Assembly (NCBI GenBank): GCA_037501455.1
Contig: CM074859.1
Location: 92,214,894 to 92,278,893 of the forward strand
Origin: Lantana camara
Lineage: Eukaryota; Streptophyta; Magnoliopsida; Lamiales; Verbenaceae
Direction of reading: 5' to 3'
DNA: 64,000 nt
A model generated the notes under the pieces. That model saw only the letters and a list, made by a program, of their open reading frames with translations. It had not been told where the DNA came from and searched no databases. This document shows, one piece after another, positions 13,012 to 22,424 of the stretch. Made by a program: the position numbers and the translations under genes. Positions within the stretch are counted from its first letter, which is position 1, and the number at the start of each line of letters is the position of its first letter.

Positions 13012-13297
13012 TGCTAGGCGGGAATCCGAGTCCTTCAAGTCTTGTATTCAAGTCTAGCACTTCTTTTATCACTTACACTCATACTTTAGCGTTTTGTATT
13101 ATGATTATGTATACCTAGAGCGTACTTGTTGGGAATGTCGTGATGGCCTTTTGAATACTCGAATATTTGTAATCATTTTTAGAGCTTGAAAGCTCATGGT
13201 TTATATGATGTTCATGTATAGCTTCCGCTTTTATTATCTTACTATGATCTTATTGCATTTGGTATTGAATGGTTTAAGGGTTAGGTCCCGCCTAGCA
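13012..13297 (+). repeat. Long-range inverted repeat in gypsy A LTR
   Basis: TGCTAGGCGGGA at 13012-13023 and its exact reverse complement TCCCGCCTAGCA at 13286-13297. It follows the acceptor-like TTTTCAG at about 12985. The same pair is found in gypsy B and gypsy C LTRs. Confidence 0.75.
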
Positions 13298-13413
13298 TAG
13301 CGAGTGTGTAGTGTCCCCGTTCGCCTTGACTTGGCATGTGTATGGACTTTCCATTTCATATATGGGTCGAGTTTCGGTGCGGGAGATGTGGCATCTCGCG
13401 CTCAGGCGCTTCG

Positions 13414-13552
13414 GAAATTAAAAACCAAATAATTTACATAGAAAGAAATTTAATTAAAATTCAATTATCATGTGATGATTTCATAAATTGTGGACTTGGT
13501 TAAAAACAAATTTGAATTATATTAAAATTACATTTAATGTAAAAATAACTTA
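13414..13552. other. AT-rich spacer between gypsy A and gypsy B
   Basis: 139 bp of AT-rich sequence without ORF or repeat. Its last five bases, ACTTA (13548-13552), are the left target-site duplication of gypsy B, so this spacer was once continuous with the sequence from 22425. Confidence 0.75.
13548..13552. repeat. Gypsy B target-site duplication, left (ACTTA)
   Basis: ACTTA here matches ACTTA at 22420-22424, immediately outside the two LTRs. Confidence 0.93.
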
Positions 13553-14504
13553 TGTAACGCCCCGATTTTCAGACAGTCAGGTACGCTCGACACGTGTGGG
13601 TTTCGAGCGTTAGGACTTTATTTTATTATTTTTGTTTATTTAATTTAAACGTGTTAGATTAATTTCTATAAATTGTGTTCAACATGATTACGTGAAAATT
13701 ATGTGATATTCATTTCATTTTGAGAATCCTTGTATGAATGGAATTTAATTGTTACATGAATTAATTGTCCAATTTGATTTAATTGCCAAATTGTCCTTAA
13801 ATGCTCATTCATTTCAATTGAGGGACTAAATTGCATACAAACCTTTTGGGACCTAATTGCTCATTTCCAAACTTGATATACTTAATGGCATGACTTATAA
13901 ACATTAGGGATTTAATTGCAAATATTGCATATTTTCCCCAAATATACCGATATATGCATCTCTTCCTTGCTCTTCATTTCATTCATCAAGAATCATCATC
14001 CTCTCTCTCGGTATTCACTCAAGAAGAAAGGGAAATTGAGAAATCATCACCTTCAAGCTAGAAATTGCTAAGGAATTGCATGATTCAAGCTCAAGCATCC
14101 ATGTTCATCATTTTCTTCCAATATTTTCCCTTCAAGGTATAGTTGAGCATGTATGTGAATTCTTGGGAATAATTCATGAAGCTAGGGTTATGATTTTGGT
14201 GTAACAACTTGTCTATATGATGTTAGAAGCAATACTCCAAGCTTTAGACTTGAAAATATGCATGATGTCTTGAAGAATATAAGATTATAGGATGAATTTA
14301 TATATAAGCTAAAGTTGGTGATTGTGATGATTAAAGCATGGATTATGTGTTTATATTGTGTTTTATTGCACTTTAAGCATGTATATATGTTTCCTTCTAT
14401 GAATTATAAAATATGGAATGGATTATGAGTGTTTTGGGAGCTTTGGGAGCTTGGTTCGTAGCTCCCCTGCTCTTCTCCCCTGTTTTCTGAACCTTCTGTG
14501 TAAC

Positions 14505-14702
14505 GGGAACGGCCGTTCCCATCCCCTTTGCAATTGGGGAACAGCCGTTCCCATTGTTTGATTAATGTGTCAGGCGGCGAGGACGGGAACGCCCGTTCCC
14601 ACTTTGTCTCATAGACGGGAACGGCTGTTCCCATCTTCGGGGAGCCCGACAGCGGGAACGGCCATTCCCACTTTGAACTAAAACCTGGAACGACCGTTCC
14701 CA
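14505..14702 (+). repeat. Six GGGAACGGCCGTTCCC palindromes, gypsy B 5' LTR
   Basis: The first unit (14505-14520) is a perfect 16-bp palindrome. Five variants follow near 14536, 14584, 14617, 14653 and 14686, separated by unrelated spacers of about 16-32 bp. The 3' LTR carries the same six (20599-20798) with independent substitutions. Confidence 0.9.
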
Positions 14703-15190
14703 GCTCTCTGGTAGTGCAGAAACTTTCTGCATAAAAAAGGAATTTTGGGACGTCTTTCCAACGGGTTATTTGACCCCAAATTGTTATTATATGAATGATT
14801 ACATGCCAAAACGTGATATTTACATGCTACATTGTGTATTGCTCGATGTCTCATATATGATCGTGCCGTGCGTCTTATATGGAGTAATATGATTGAATTA
14901 TGGTCTCATGCATGTACATTGTCCCATTTCTTGTCCAGTTATTCTCCAGGGTGGAGATTGTCAAGCATGATCACGTTCACGCCATCATGAGTCGTGTGTC
15001 GCCTGTCAGGTGAGGTTTAATTACTAGTTATATAGAACCCGTATAACCTTTACGTGGTTTTTGGCCAAAGGTATTTATACTTATAATTTCAGGAAAGTAC
15101 TTATCCTTTCAAGTTATGTTTTGTTAATGAATTAAGCAAGTAGGTTATGTTAGTGTTCACGAATCAAACATGCCATGTTCATGAAAGCAA

Positions 15191-15602
15191 GTACGTGCAT
15201 TCTCCTGGCCAGGTTCTCCTCAGTGAGGGCGCTGGGCTGGTCTTCGGGCTGGTGGTTGTCCGTCCAACCACAGGAAGAACAATACTCTATCGTGTACGTG
15301 CGTTCTCTTGGCCAGGTCCTCCTTAGTGAGGGCGCTGGGCTGGTCTTCGGGCTGGTGGTTGTCCATCCAACCACAGGAAGAACAATACCCTATCGTGTAC
15401 GTGCGTTCTCTTGGCCAGGTCCTTCTTAGTGAGGGCGCTGGGCTGGTCTTCGGGCTGGTGGTTGTCCGTCCAACCACAAGAAGAACAAAGCCCTATCGTG
15501 TACCTGTGTTCTCCTGGTCAGGTTCTCCTTAGTGAGGGCGCTGGGCTAGTCTTAGGGCTGGTGGTTGTCCGTCCAACCACAGGAGGAACAAACCCTATCG
15601 TG
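15191..15602 (+). repeat. Four 103-bp tandem repeats, gypsy B 5' LTR
   Basis: Units start at 15191, 15294, 15397 and 15500, each opening with GTAC. Each contains a small hairpin (TGGTTG, five-base loop, CAACCA). Short open frames across the array arise only because the unit lacks stops, and they shift frame from unit to unit. Confidence 0.92.
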
Positions 15603-15937
15603 TTACAAGCAAGCCATGTATTGATTGCATGATTTCCATTCCATGAATGTGCTAATTGAGTACACTATCGCACGATTGCATGATAATTGAATTGCGTGAT
15701 CGCCTATTAAATTATAATCTAGCAAGCATGTTTATTGATTGCATGAAATGAACAAGTGATTAATATTGATAGTTGTATTCTCGGGCGAAGCTATATTATT
15801 ATTGAACTTGTATATTTATCTTTTATAATCTTTACCCGAGAATATGACTTGCATGTTATCTGCGCTAATATGTATATAAACCCCTCACTCGGTCTTCATA
15901 GACTGACACCTCCACCTTTCAGGTTGTTGCTGGTGCG

Positions 15938-16204
15938 TGCTAGGCGGGAAGTGAGTCGAGTCCAGTTATTAGAGTTGAGTCAAACACGGTGCATTTATTT
16001 GATTGTTTATTTATTGTTCGAGAAAATCATGTTTACGGTTATATGTTATCTATTTTAGGAGATGATAATGTATTGATATGTAAGTTAGAATATATATTAT
16101 TTGGAAGATGAGAAATGTCATGATTGGATAAGTGGAAATAGTTGATAGTGATTGGTTTATGGTTCCGCTTTATTATGTCGCATGTTTGAGTATCCCGCCT
16201 AGCT
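15938..16204 (+). repeat. Long-range inverted repeat, gypsy B 5' LTR
   Basis: TGCTAGGCGGGA (15938-15949) pairs with TCCCGCCTAGCT (16193-16204) over 11 bases. Its position just after the TTTCAG acceptor matches gypsy A and C. The 3' LTR copy (22032-22043, 22287-22298) has one substitution in the distal arm. Confidence 0.75.
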
Positions 16205-16332
16205 TGTCGTGTATTGCATTGTCACCCGTTCGCTATAGGTTGGTTCATGTACGGATTGGCCGTTTCGTGTGTGGATTGACCTATAGTGCGGGGGTGTGGC
16301 ACCTCCACGTGTCCGGGGTGCTACATCTAAGG

Positions 16333-16344
16333 TGGTATCAGAGC
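16333..16344 (+). other. Gypsy B primer binding site (initiator tRNA-Met)
   Basis: TGGTATCAGAGC, an exact match to the standard plant PBS, seven bases after the 5' LTR end. Confidence 0.92.
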
Positions 16345-17815
16345 CCGGTTGCAAAACCGAGGTTCTAGTGTCGTGTCGTGTCGAGTCTAGGTCGTACGAC
16401 ATAGGAATTATTTGATAATCTGAGAGTCTTGCATTTTATTTGAAATTACTTGGCTACTTGGATTCCTTGAATTACCTGAAATACTTGATAGCTTGTACTT
16501 TGTATTAATTCATGCTATTAATTGCCATTGAGTGATCTTGAATTGTTTAGAAATTTATATGACCAACGTGTTTATTTTAAATATTGATGAAATACTTGTT
16601 TCAATTTATATTAAATTCTTGTTATCAGCATCAATTATTTGCTCGACGTGTTTTATTCCAAGCATTGGTAAATTAATTGTTGTATTATATATTAAATTCT
16701 CGCTGGTATTAATTATGTGACAATTACGTGACATGAACACGCTTCACCCACATGCATTTATTTGCAAAGCAAGTTGTGAGTGACAGGTTTTGGAAAGGTA
16801 TGAATCAAGGCTGGAGGATTTGAAGACTTAAGAGACTGATCAACCGCTTGGACCAAGTTGCAATTCGGTCAAGCGAGAATGAACACCGGGATCGAGCCCA
16901 ACATTACTACGGTGCCAGGTTCTTCAATGCATTCATAAACACGTGCATCATAATTGCTATTTGCTTCTCATTTATAAATATTGTCATAGATGCTTTTTAG
17001 ATTACCTACTTGATGCATTAAATATATGTTTGAATTAGTTGAAATATTTAAATCCTTTTGTTATAAGTGCTTCTTTAAATCAATATAATTATCCTAACGT
17101 GTTGCATTGTAAATTGTTGGTAAGTATATTATGTGCATTGACACTTTAACCATCATGCATTCTTTAGTGTTTATTGTCAATAGGCTCTCCCTATGCTCTG
17201 CACAATCTCTGCTCTTATTTCTACCAATTTGAATTTAAAGAAGAGATTTCTGAATCATTGGGTATCGGTTTGGGAACCGAGTCATTTGATTTTTGCTTGA
17301 AGCTTGGAAATGTTTGGGATTGTGAGAATTTACCGATCCAGGATTTAGTAGGAACAGGGGTATGAAATAAATATTGGAAAATTTTGGGAACCGAAAAATG
17401 ATGATAAGTTCAAACAGATAAATGTTCAGTGGGTCTTTCCACCTTCAGAGATTAATCAGTCCTTTGGGGGTTCACTAAGGGTAGGAGAAAGAACTTTTCT
17501 TGCTCTGAATCAGGGTGTTCACTTGACAAACATGAATCTAGAAGCAGTAGGTGGTAAGTACAGGATATGACATTTTCACGAGTAGCAGAAGGGTTGTGGG
17601 ATGCTGGAAAATTTAATATCAAATCAAAGTGGTGACAGTCAGGGAGCTTCAAGTTGAGTATGTTGCTAGCAGAAAGAATTAGAAAAGGATCCTCAATCCA
17701 AAATCTTGATTAATAACAAGTAGAATAAGGAAAGGTTACGGGAATTGAGTCAGCAGAGAAGCTTGCAAGTGGGAAAAGATATAATGAATCCAAAGGATAA
17801 GAAAATCTCCATTTT

Positions 17816-17829
17816 CTTAAGGGGGAGAG
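17816..17829 (+). other. Second polypurine tract inside gypsy B
   Basis: CTTAAGGGGGAGAG, identical to 19631-19644 at the 3' LTR. The downstream sequence (GCCGGCCCGAAAATAATTTT) resembles how some gypsy LTRs begin. It may be a fossil PPT/LTR junction or a central polypurine tract. Confidence 0.5.
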
Positions 17830-19296
17830 CCGGCCCGAAAATAATTTTAGGTCGGAGATTCGATAGCACTCGAAGAAGTTGAGAAATTCTAAGAAAACCG
17901 ATTTTCCTGGAAACCTCTATCAGAACCATGTGAAAGAAGTTGTCAATAATCTAAACCTTTCTCCCTCTCATACAAAGAAAGTCCCATCATCGACAGTACC
18001 TTTGTTCCATTATCATTTTCCAGAAAATGGGTACACTGTCCGCAGTTTTTCGATAGTCTCAGGATGTCATTTGACTCAGTAAATGGGAGAAGAGATCCGA
18101 TCCGGCTAAATTTGGATAGTAAATCTTGAATCTTAATCCCTCTTGCTATCGGAATGTCTACAGTAAATGGAAAGGAAGAAAGTGGGAAATAGAAAGGATT
18201 CAGTTTGGGTGATATCCGGAACCAATTTCAAGTTTTGGTAGGTTAACTCTGACAAGAGTTTTCTTACGAAGTTGTTACTTATACCCTGGAGATGCCTGTA
18301 AATGCACACCGTGTTTTCATCCGTGCTGTCGTGGTCACCTCCATAAAACTTACTAGTTTACCATGAACACTTCAGAAAGGTGGAAGATTAATTGATCCTT
18401 TTCTTCAAGATATTTCACGGAGTTGGTAGGTATGTCATAAACCTTCAGGAGTCAAATGGGAAAAAGGCGTTTCACCAGGACCTGATTCTTTCGGTCTCTA
18501 TGCAAGTGTGCTTGCTGAATTACTCTCACGGGATGATAACCTCGATTCTTTTGTAATAAATATTAGCCGTATGGTTAATTAAGGGAATAGGAGCTTAACT
18601 TTCGGGCTTCAAATAAAGAGTTAAGATCTATGCTTTAGGAAGATGTTTTACTTGGATTACCGAGGTATAGAAAATAGTAAAACCTGTTCTCTCGGTTTGT
18701 TGGAAAAGAACTTGTTTGGAACCCAAATTCAGTCTTTTAAGCTTGAACGGGCAATTACACTCTAACAAGAAAATCAGGGTGTTCTCAATTCTGGAATCAG
18801 AAAGTAAATGTGAGAATCAGTGCAAGAATGGTTCAACCAGCGAATCTGGGATTAAAACGGGTTTGAAGACGTGGTGATTAAGGATGATTTACGGATTATG
18901 TTAGAAAATAGCACAAGGGCAGAGACGATTACTGGAAATGGGGATATCGAACCGTAGTGGTACAAAGCGGGAAAATCTCAACTAAAGAATCAAGTATTCA
19001 ACTGAATTAATTCAGTTCCAGAATTTCAATCCTCGGTGAACGGTACACTTAATCATGCATATCACGTGCATCATTATTTTATCATTATCATTATCTTGCT
19101 ATTTCTATACATGAATCCTTGTTTGTTATTAATTGTTGATTATTAATTTGTTATTATTACTCTTGTATATGATTTCTTGTTTACTATTAATTGTAATATG
19201 AATAATTAATTGCATAAATGATAATTTTATTTGATCCTTATGTGTTAATTGTAAATAATTGTCTAAGTGTTTGCTTGAATTTTATTTCGTGTACGT

Positions 19297-19401
19297 GAGA
19301 GACGGGGATTCTCTCAAGGTTCTTAAGAGACGGGGCTCTCTTGTTACTTGCTCGAGAGACGGGGTTCTCTCGTTAATTGTTTGAGGGTCGGGACACTCTC
19401 G
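19297..19401 (+). repeat. Four GAGAGACGGGG-CTCTC hairpins
   Basis: Copies at 19297-19315, 19325-19342, 19353-19372 and 19383-19401. Each has a 5-6 bp inverted GAGAGA/TCTCTC stem around a G-rich loop, at 28-30 bp spacing, about 250 bp before the 3' LTR. Confidence 0.8.
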
Positions 19402-19633
19402 CTATTTTAATCACTTGTCAACTTGTTTTAGTGGAAGGTTAGATTTTTTTTTTTCGAGTGTTAAATTCCGAAAAGTTGAGGGTCGTGAATTTACACATGG
19501 GAGAACATTGTGGATCGAAGACCTCTTTTGAACTAATCCCTGACGGGGAGTAGCTAACCCGCGTGGGATGAACACGGAAGAGCCAATTAAATTCCAGGAA
19601 TTCAGGACAAGGAATCCGAGGACGGATTCTCTT

Positions 19634-19646
19634 AAGGGGGAGAGAG
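19634..19646 (+). other. Gypsy B polypurine tract
   Basis: AAGGGGGAGAGAG just before the 3' LTR start at 19648. Confidence 0.88.
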
Positions 19647-20598
19647 TTGTAACGCCCCGATTTTCAGACAGTCAGGTACGCTCGACACGTGTGGGTTTCG
19701 AGCGTTAGGACTTTATTTTATTATTTTCGTTTATTTAATTTAAACGTGTTAGATTAATTTCTATAAATTGTGTTCAACATGATTACGTGAAAATTATGTG
19801 ATATTCATTTCATTTTGAGAATCCTTGTATGAATGGAATTTAATTGTTACATGAATTAATTGTCCAATTTGATTTAATTGCCAAATTGTCCTTAAATGCT
19901 CATTCATTTCAATTGAGGGACTAAATTGCATACAAACCTTTTGGGACCTAATTGCTCATTTCCAAACTTGATATACTTAATGGCATGACTTATAAACATT
20001 AGGGATTTAATTGCAAATATTGCATATTTTCCCCAAATATACCGATATATGCATCTCTTCCTTGCTCTTCATTTCATTCATCAAGAATCATCATCCTCTC
20101 TCTAGGTATTCACTCAAGAAGAAAGGGAAATTGAGAAATCATCACCTTCAAGCTAGAAATTGCTAAGGAATTGCATGATTCAAGCTCAAGCATCCATGTT
20201 CATCATTTTCTTCCAATATTTTCCCTTCAAGGTATAGTTGAGCATGTATGTGAATTCTTGGGAATAATTCATGAAGCTAGGGTTATGATTTTGGTGTAAC
20301 AACTTGTCTATATGATGTTAGAAGCAATACTCCAAGCTTTAGACTTGAAAATATGCATGAAGTCTTGAAGAATATAAGATTATAGGATGAATTTATATAT
20401 AAGCTAAAGTTGGTGATTGTGATGATTAAAGCATGGATTATGTGTTTATATTGTGTTTTATTGCACTTTAAGCATGTATATATGTTTCCTTCTATGAATT
20501 ATAAAATATGGAATGGATTATGAGTGTTTTGGGAGCTTTGCGAGCTTGGTTCGTAGCTCCATTGTTCTTCTCCCCTGTTTTCTGAACCTTCTGTGTAA

Positions 20599-20798
20599 CG
20601 GGAACGGCTGTTCCCGTCCCCTTTGCAATTGGGGAACAGCCGTTCCCATTGTTTTATTAATGTGTCAGGCGGCGAGGACGGGAACGCCCGTTCCCACTTT
20701 GTCTCACAGACGGGAAAGGCCATTCCCATCTTCGGGGAGCCCGACAGCGGGAACGGCCATTCCCACTTTGAACTAAAACCTGGAACGGCCGTTCCCAG
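20599..20798 (+). repeat. Palindrome cluster, gypsy B 3' LTR
   Basis: Same six units as at 14505-14702. Several differ by one base, for example GGCTGTTCCC for GGCCGTTCCC. Confidence 0.9.
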
Positions 20799-21285
20799 CT
20801 CTCTGGTAGTGCAGAAACTTTCTGCATAAAAATGGAATTTTGGGACGTCGTTCCAACGGGTTATTTGACCCCAAATTGTTATTATATGAATGATTACATG
20901 CCAAAACGTGATATTTACATACTACATTGTGTATTGCTCGATGTCTCGTATATGATCGTGCCGTGCGTCTTATATGGAGTAATATGATTGAATTATGGTC
21001 TCATGCATGTGCATTGTCCCATTTCTTGTCCAGTTATTCTCCAGGGCGGAGATTGTCAAGCATGATCACGTTCACGCCATCATGAGTCGTGTGTCGCCTG
21101 TCAGGTGAGGTTTAATTACTAGTTATGTAGAACCCGTATAACCTTTACGTGGTTTTTGGCCAAAGGTATTTATACTTATAATTTCATGAAAGTACTTATC
21201 CTTTCAAGTTATGTTTTGTTAATGAATTAAGCAAGTAGGTTATGTTAGTGTTCACCAATCAAGCATGCCATGTTCATGAAAGCAA

Positions 21286-21697
21286 GTACGTGCGTTCTCC
21301 TGGCCAGGTTCTCCTTAGTGAGGGCACTGGGCTGGTCTTCGGTCTGGTGGTTGTCCGTCCAACCACAGGAAGAACAATACCCTATCGTGTACGTGCGTTC
21401 TCTTGGCCAGGTCCTTCTTAGTGAGGGCGCTGGGCTGGTCTTCGGGCTGGTGGTTGTCCGTCCAACCACAGGAAGAACAATACCCTATCGTGTACGTGCA
21501 TTCTCTTGGCCAGGTCCTTCTTAGTGAGGGCGCTGGGCTGGTCTTCGGGCTGGTGGTTGTCCGTCCAACCACAAGCAGAACAAAGCCCTATCGTGTACCT
21601 GTGTTCTCCTGGTCAGGTTCTCCTTAGTGAGGGCGCTGGGCTAATCTTAGGGCTGGTGGTTGTCCGTCCAACCACAGGAGGAACAAACCCTATCGTG
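21286..21697 (+). repeat. Four 103-bp tandem repeats, gypsy B 3' LTR
   Basis: Units start at 21286, 21389, 21492 and 21595. Unit-by-unit differences largely follow the order of the 5' LTR array, as expected from LTR copying at reverse transcription. Confidence 0.9.
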
Positions 21698-22419
21698 TTA
21701 AAGCAAGCCATGTATTGATTGCATGATTTCCATTCCATGAATGTGCTAATTGAGTACACTATCGCACGATTGCATGATAATTGAATTGCGTGATCGCCTA
21801 TTAAATTATAATCTAGCAAGCATGTTTATTGATTGCATGAAATGAACTAGTGATTAATATTGATAGTTGTATTCTCGGGCGAAGCTATATTATTATTGAA
21901 CTTGTATATTTATCTTTTATAATCTTTACCCGAGAATATGACTTGCATGTTCTCTGCGCTAATATGTATATAAACCCCTCACTCGGTCTTCACAGACTGA
22001 CACCTCCACCTTTCAGGTTATTGCTGGTGCGTGCTAGGCGGGAAGTGAGTCGAGTCCAGTTACTAGAGTTGAGTCAAACACGGTGCATTTATTTGATTGT
22101 TTATTTATTGTTCGAGAAAATCATGTTTACGGTTATATGTTATGTATTTTAGGAGATGATAATGTATTGATGTGTAAGTTAGAATATATATTATTTGGAA
22201 GATGAGAAATGTCATGATTGGATAAGTGGAAATAGTTGATAGTGATTGGTTTATGGTTCCGCTTTATTATGTCGCATGTTTGAGTATCCCGCTTAGCTTG
22301 TCGTGTATTGCATTGTCACCCGTTCGCTATAGGTTGGTTCATGTACGGATTGGCCGTTTCGTGTGTGGATTGACCTATAGTGCGGGGGTGTGGCACCTCC
22401 ACGTGTCCAGGGTGCTACA

Positions 22420-22424
22420 ACTTA
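22420..22424. repeat. Gypsy B target-site duplication, right (ACTTA)
   Basis: Matches 13548-13552. Confidence 0.93.

Larger units (their letters stand above)
10299..13413 (+). repeat. Gypsy A 3' LTR (about 3.1 kb)
   Basis: Starts TGTAACGCCCCGAG after the polypurine tract. Its end is set by comparison with gypsy C: CTCGGGTGCTACA there corresponds to CTCAGGCGCTTCG here, so the terminal CA has mutated to CG. The middle (12400-12660) aligns in inverse orientation with C (45440-45660), including a hairpin from CCTCGCTAGG and its inverted copy. A GC-rich block lies at 11525-11650 and TA/TG microsatellites at 11735-11860. The start region shares GAGCTCGGGAATTCGGATTC with gypsy D. No intact ORF; it presumably served promoter and polyadenylation roles. 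Confidence 0.82.
14137..15922 (+). other. Predicted 5'-UTR intron inside gypsy B LTR
   Basis: Donor TTCAAG/GTATAG and acceptor CCACCTTTCAG/GT bracket 1786 bp containing both the palindrome cluster and the 103-bp repeats. Comparable donor and acceptor candidates occur at similar places in gypsy D (49470 and 47104), and the acceptor alone in A and C. Prediction only; no transcript evidence is available here. Confidence 0.4.
13553..16325 (+). repeat. Gypsy B 5' LTR
   Basis: TGTAACGCCC to GTGCTACA, 2773 bp. Internal modules in order: AT-rich promoter-like stretch; donor-like TTCAAG/GTATAG at 14131-14142; six CGGCCG-type palindromes; the hairpin GTGCAGAAACTTTCTGCA; four 103-bp tandem repeats; acceptor-like CACCTTTCAG ending at 15922; then TGCTAGGCGGGA and its inverted partner. 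Confidence 0.93.
16345..19633 (+). other. Gypsy B internal region without recognisable coding
   Basis: About 3.3 kb. The longest ATG-started frames on the plus strand are 60-odd codons (for example 17174-17365 and 17879-18082) and show no motif of gag, protease, RT or integrase. A 14-base copy of the polypurine tract lies at 17816-17829, suggesting a composite origin. Hairpin repeats are at 19297-19401. I see no tRNA or other RNA gene. Confidence 0.75.
13553..22419 (+). mobile_element. Gypsy B, complete non-autonomous (LARD-like) LTR element, 8.87 kb
   Basis: LTRs of 2773 and 2772 bp (13553-16325, 19648-22419) start TGTAACGCCC and end GTGCTACA, and the whole is flanked by the perfect 5-bp duplication ACTTA. 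A tRNA-Met PBS and a polypurine tract sit at the expected edges. By eye the LTRs differ at roughly 1-2% of positions, so insertion was recent. The 3.3 kb interior has no recognisable gag, protease, RT or integrase, so movement must have relied on another element's proteins. Gypsy A is related at its LTR start and polypurine tract and is a plausible type of helper. Confidence 0.92.
19648..22419 (+). repeat. Gypsy B 3' LTR
   Basis: 2772 bp, a near-identical copy of 13553-16325. It holds the six palindromes (20599-20798), the hairpin GTGCAGAAACTTTCTGCA (20809-20826), the four 103-bp repeats (21286-21697) and the inverted repeat. Both LTRs have four 103-bp units, so array length has not changed since insertion. 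Confidence 0.93.

Noticed and set aside
15191..15602. CRISPR-like regularly spaced repeats
   Set aside because: The whole 103-bp unit is repeated with no unique spacers, and this is plant nuclear DNA. It is an LTR-internal tandem repeat.
15150..15632. Overlapping 70-85-codon frames on both strands, repeated at 21245-21718
   Set aside because: They arise from a stop-free 103-bp tandem repeat and change frame with each unit. There is no start context, codon bias or homology.
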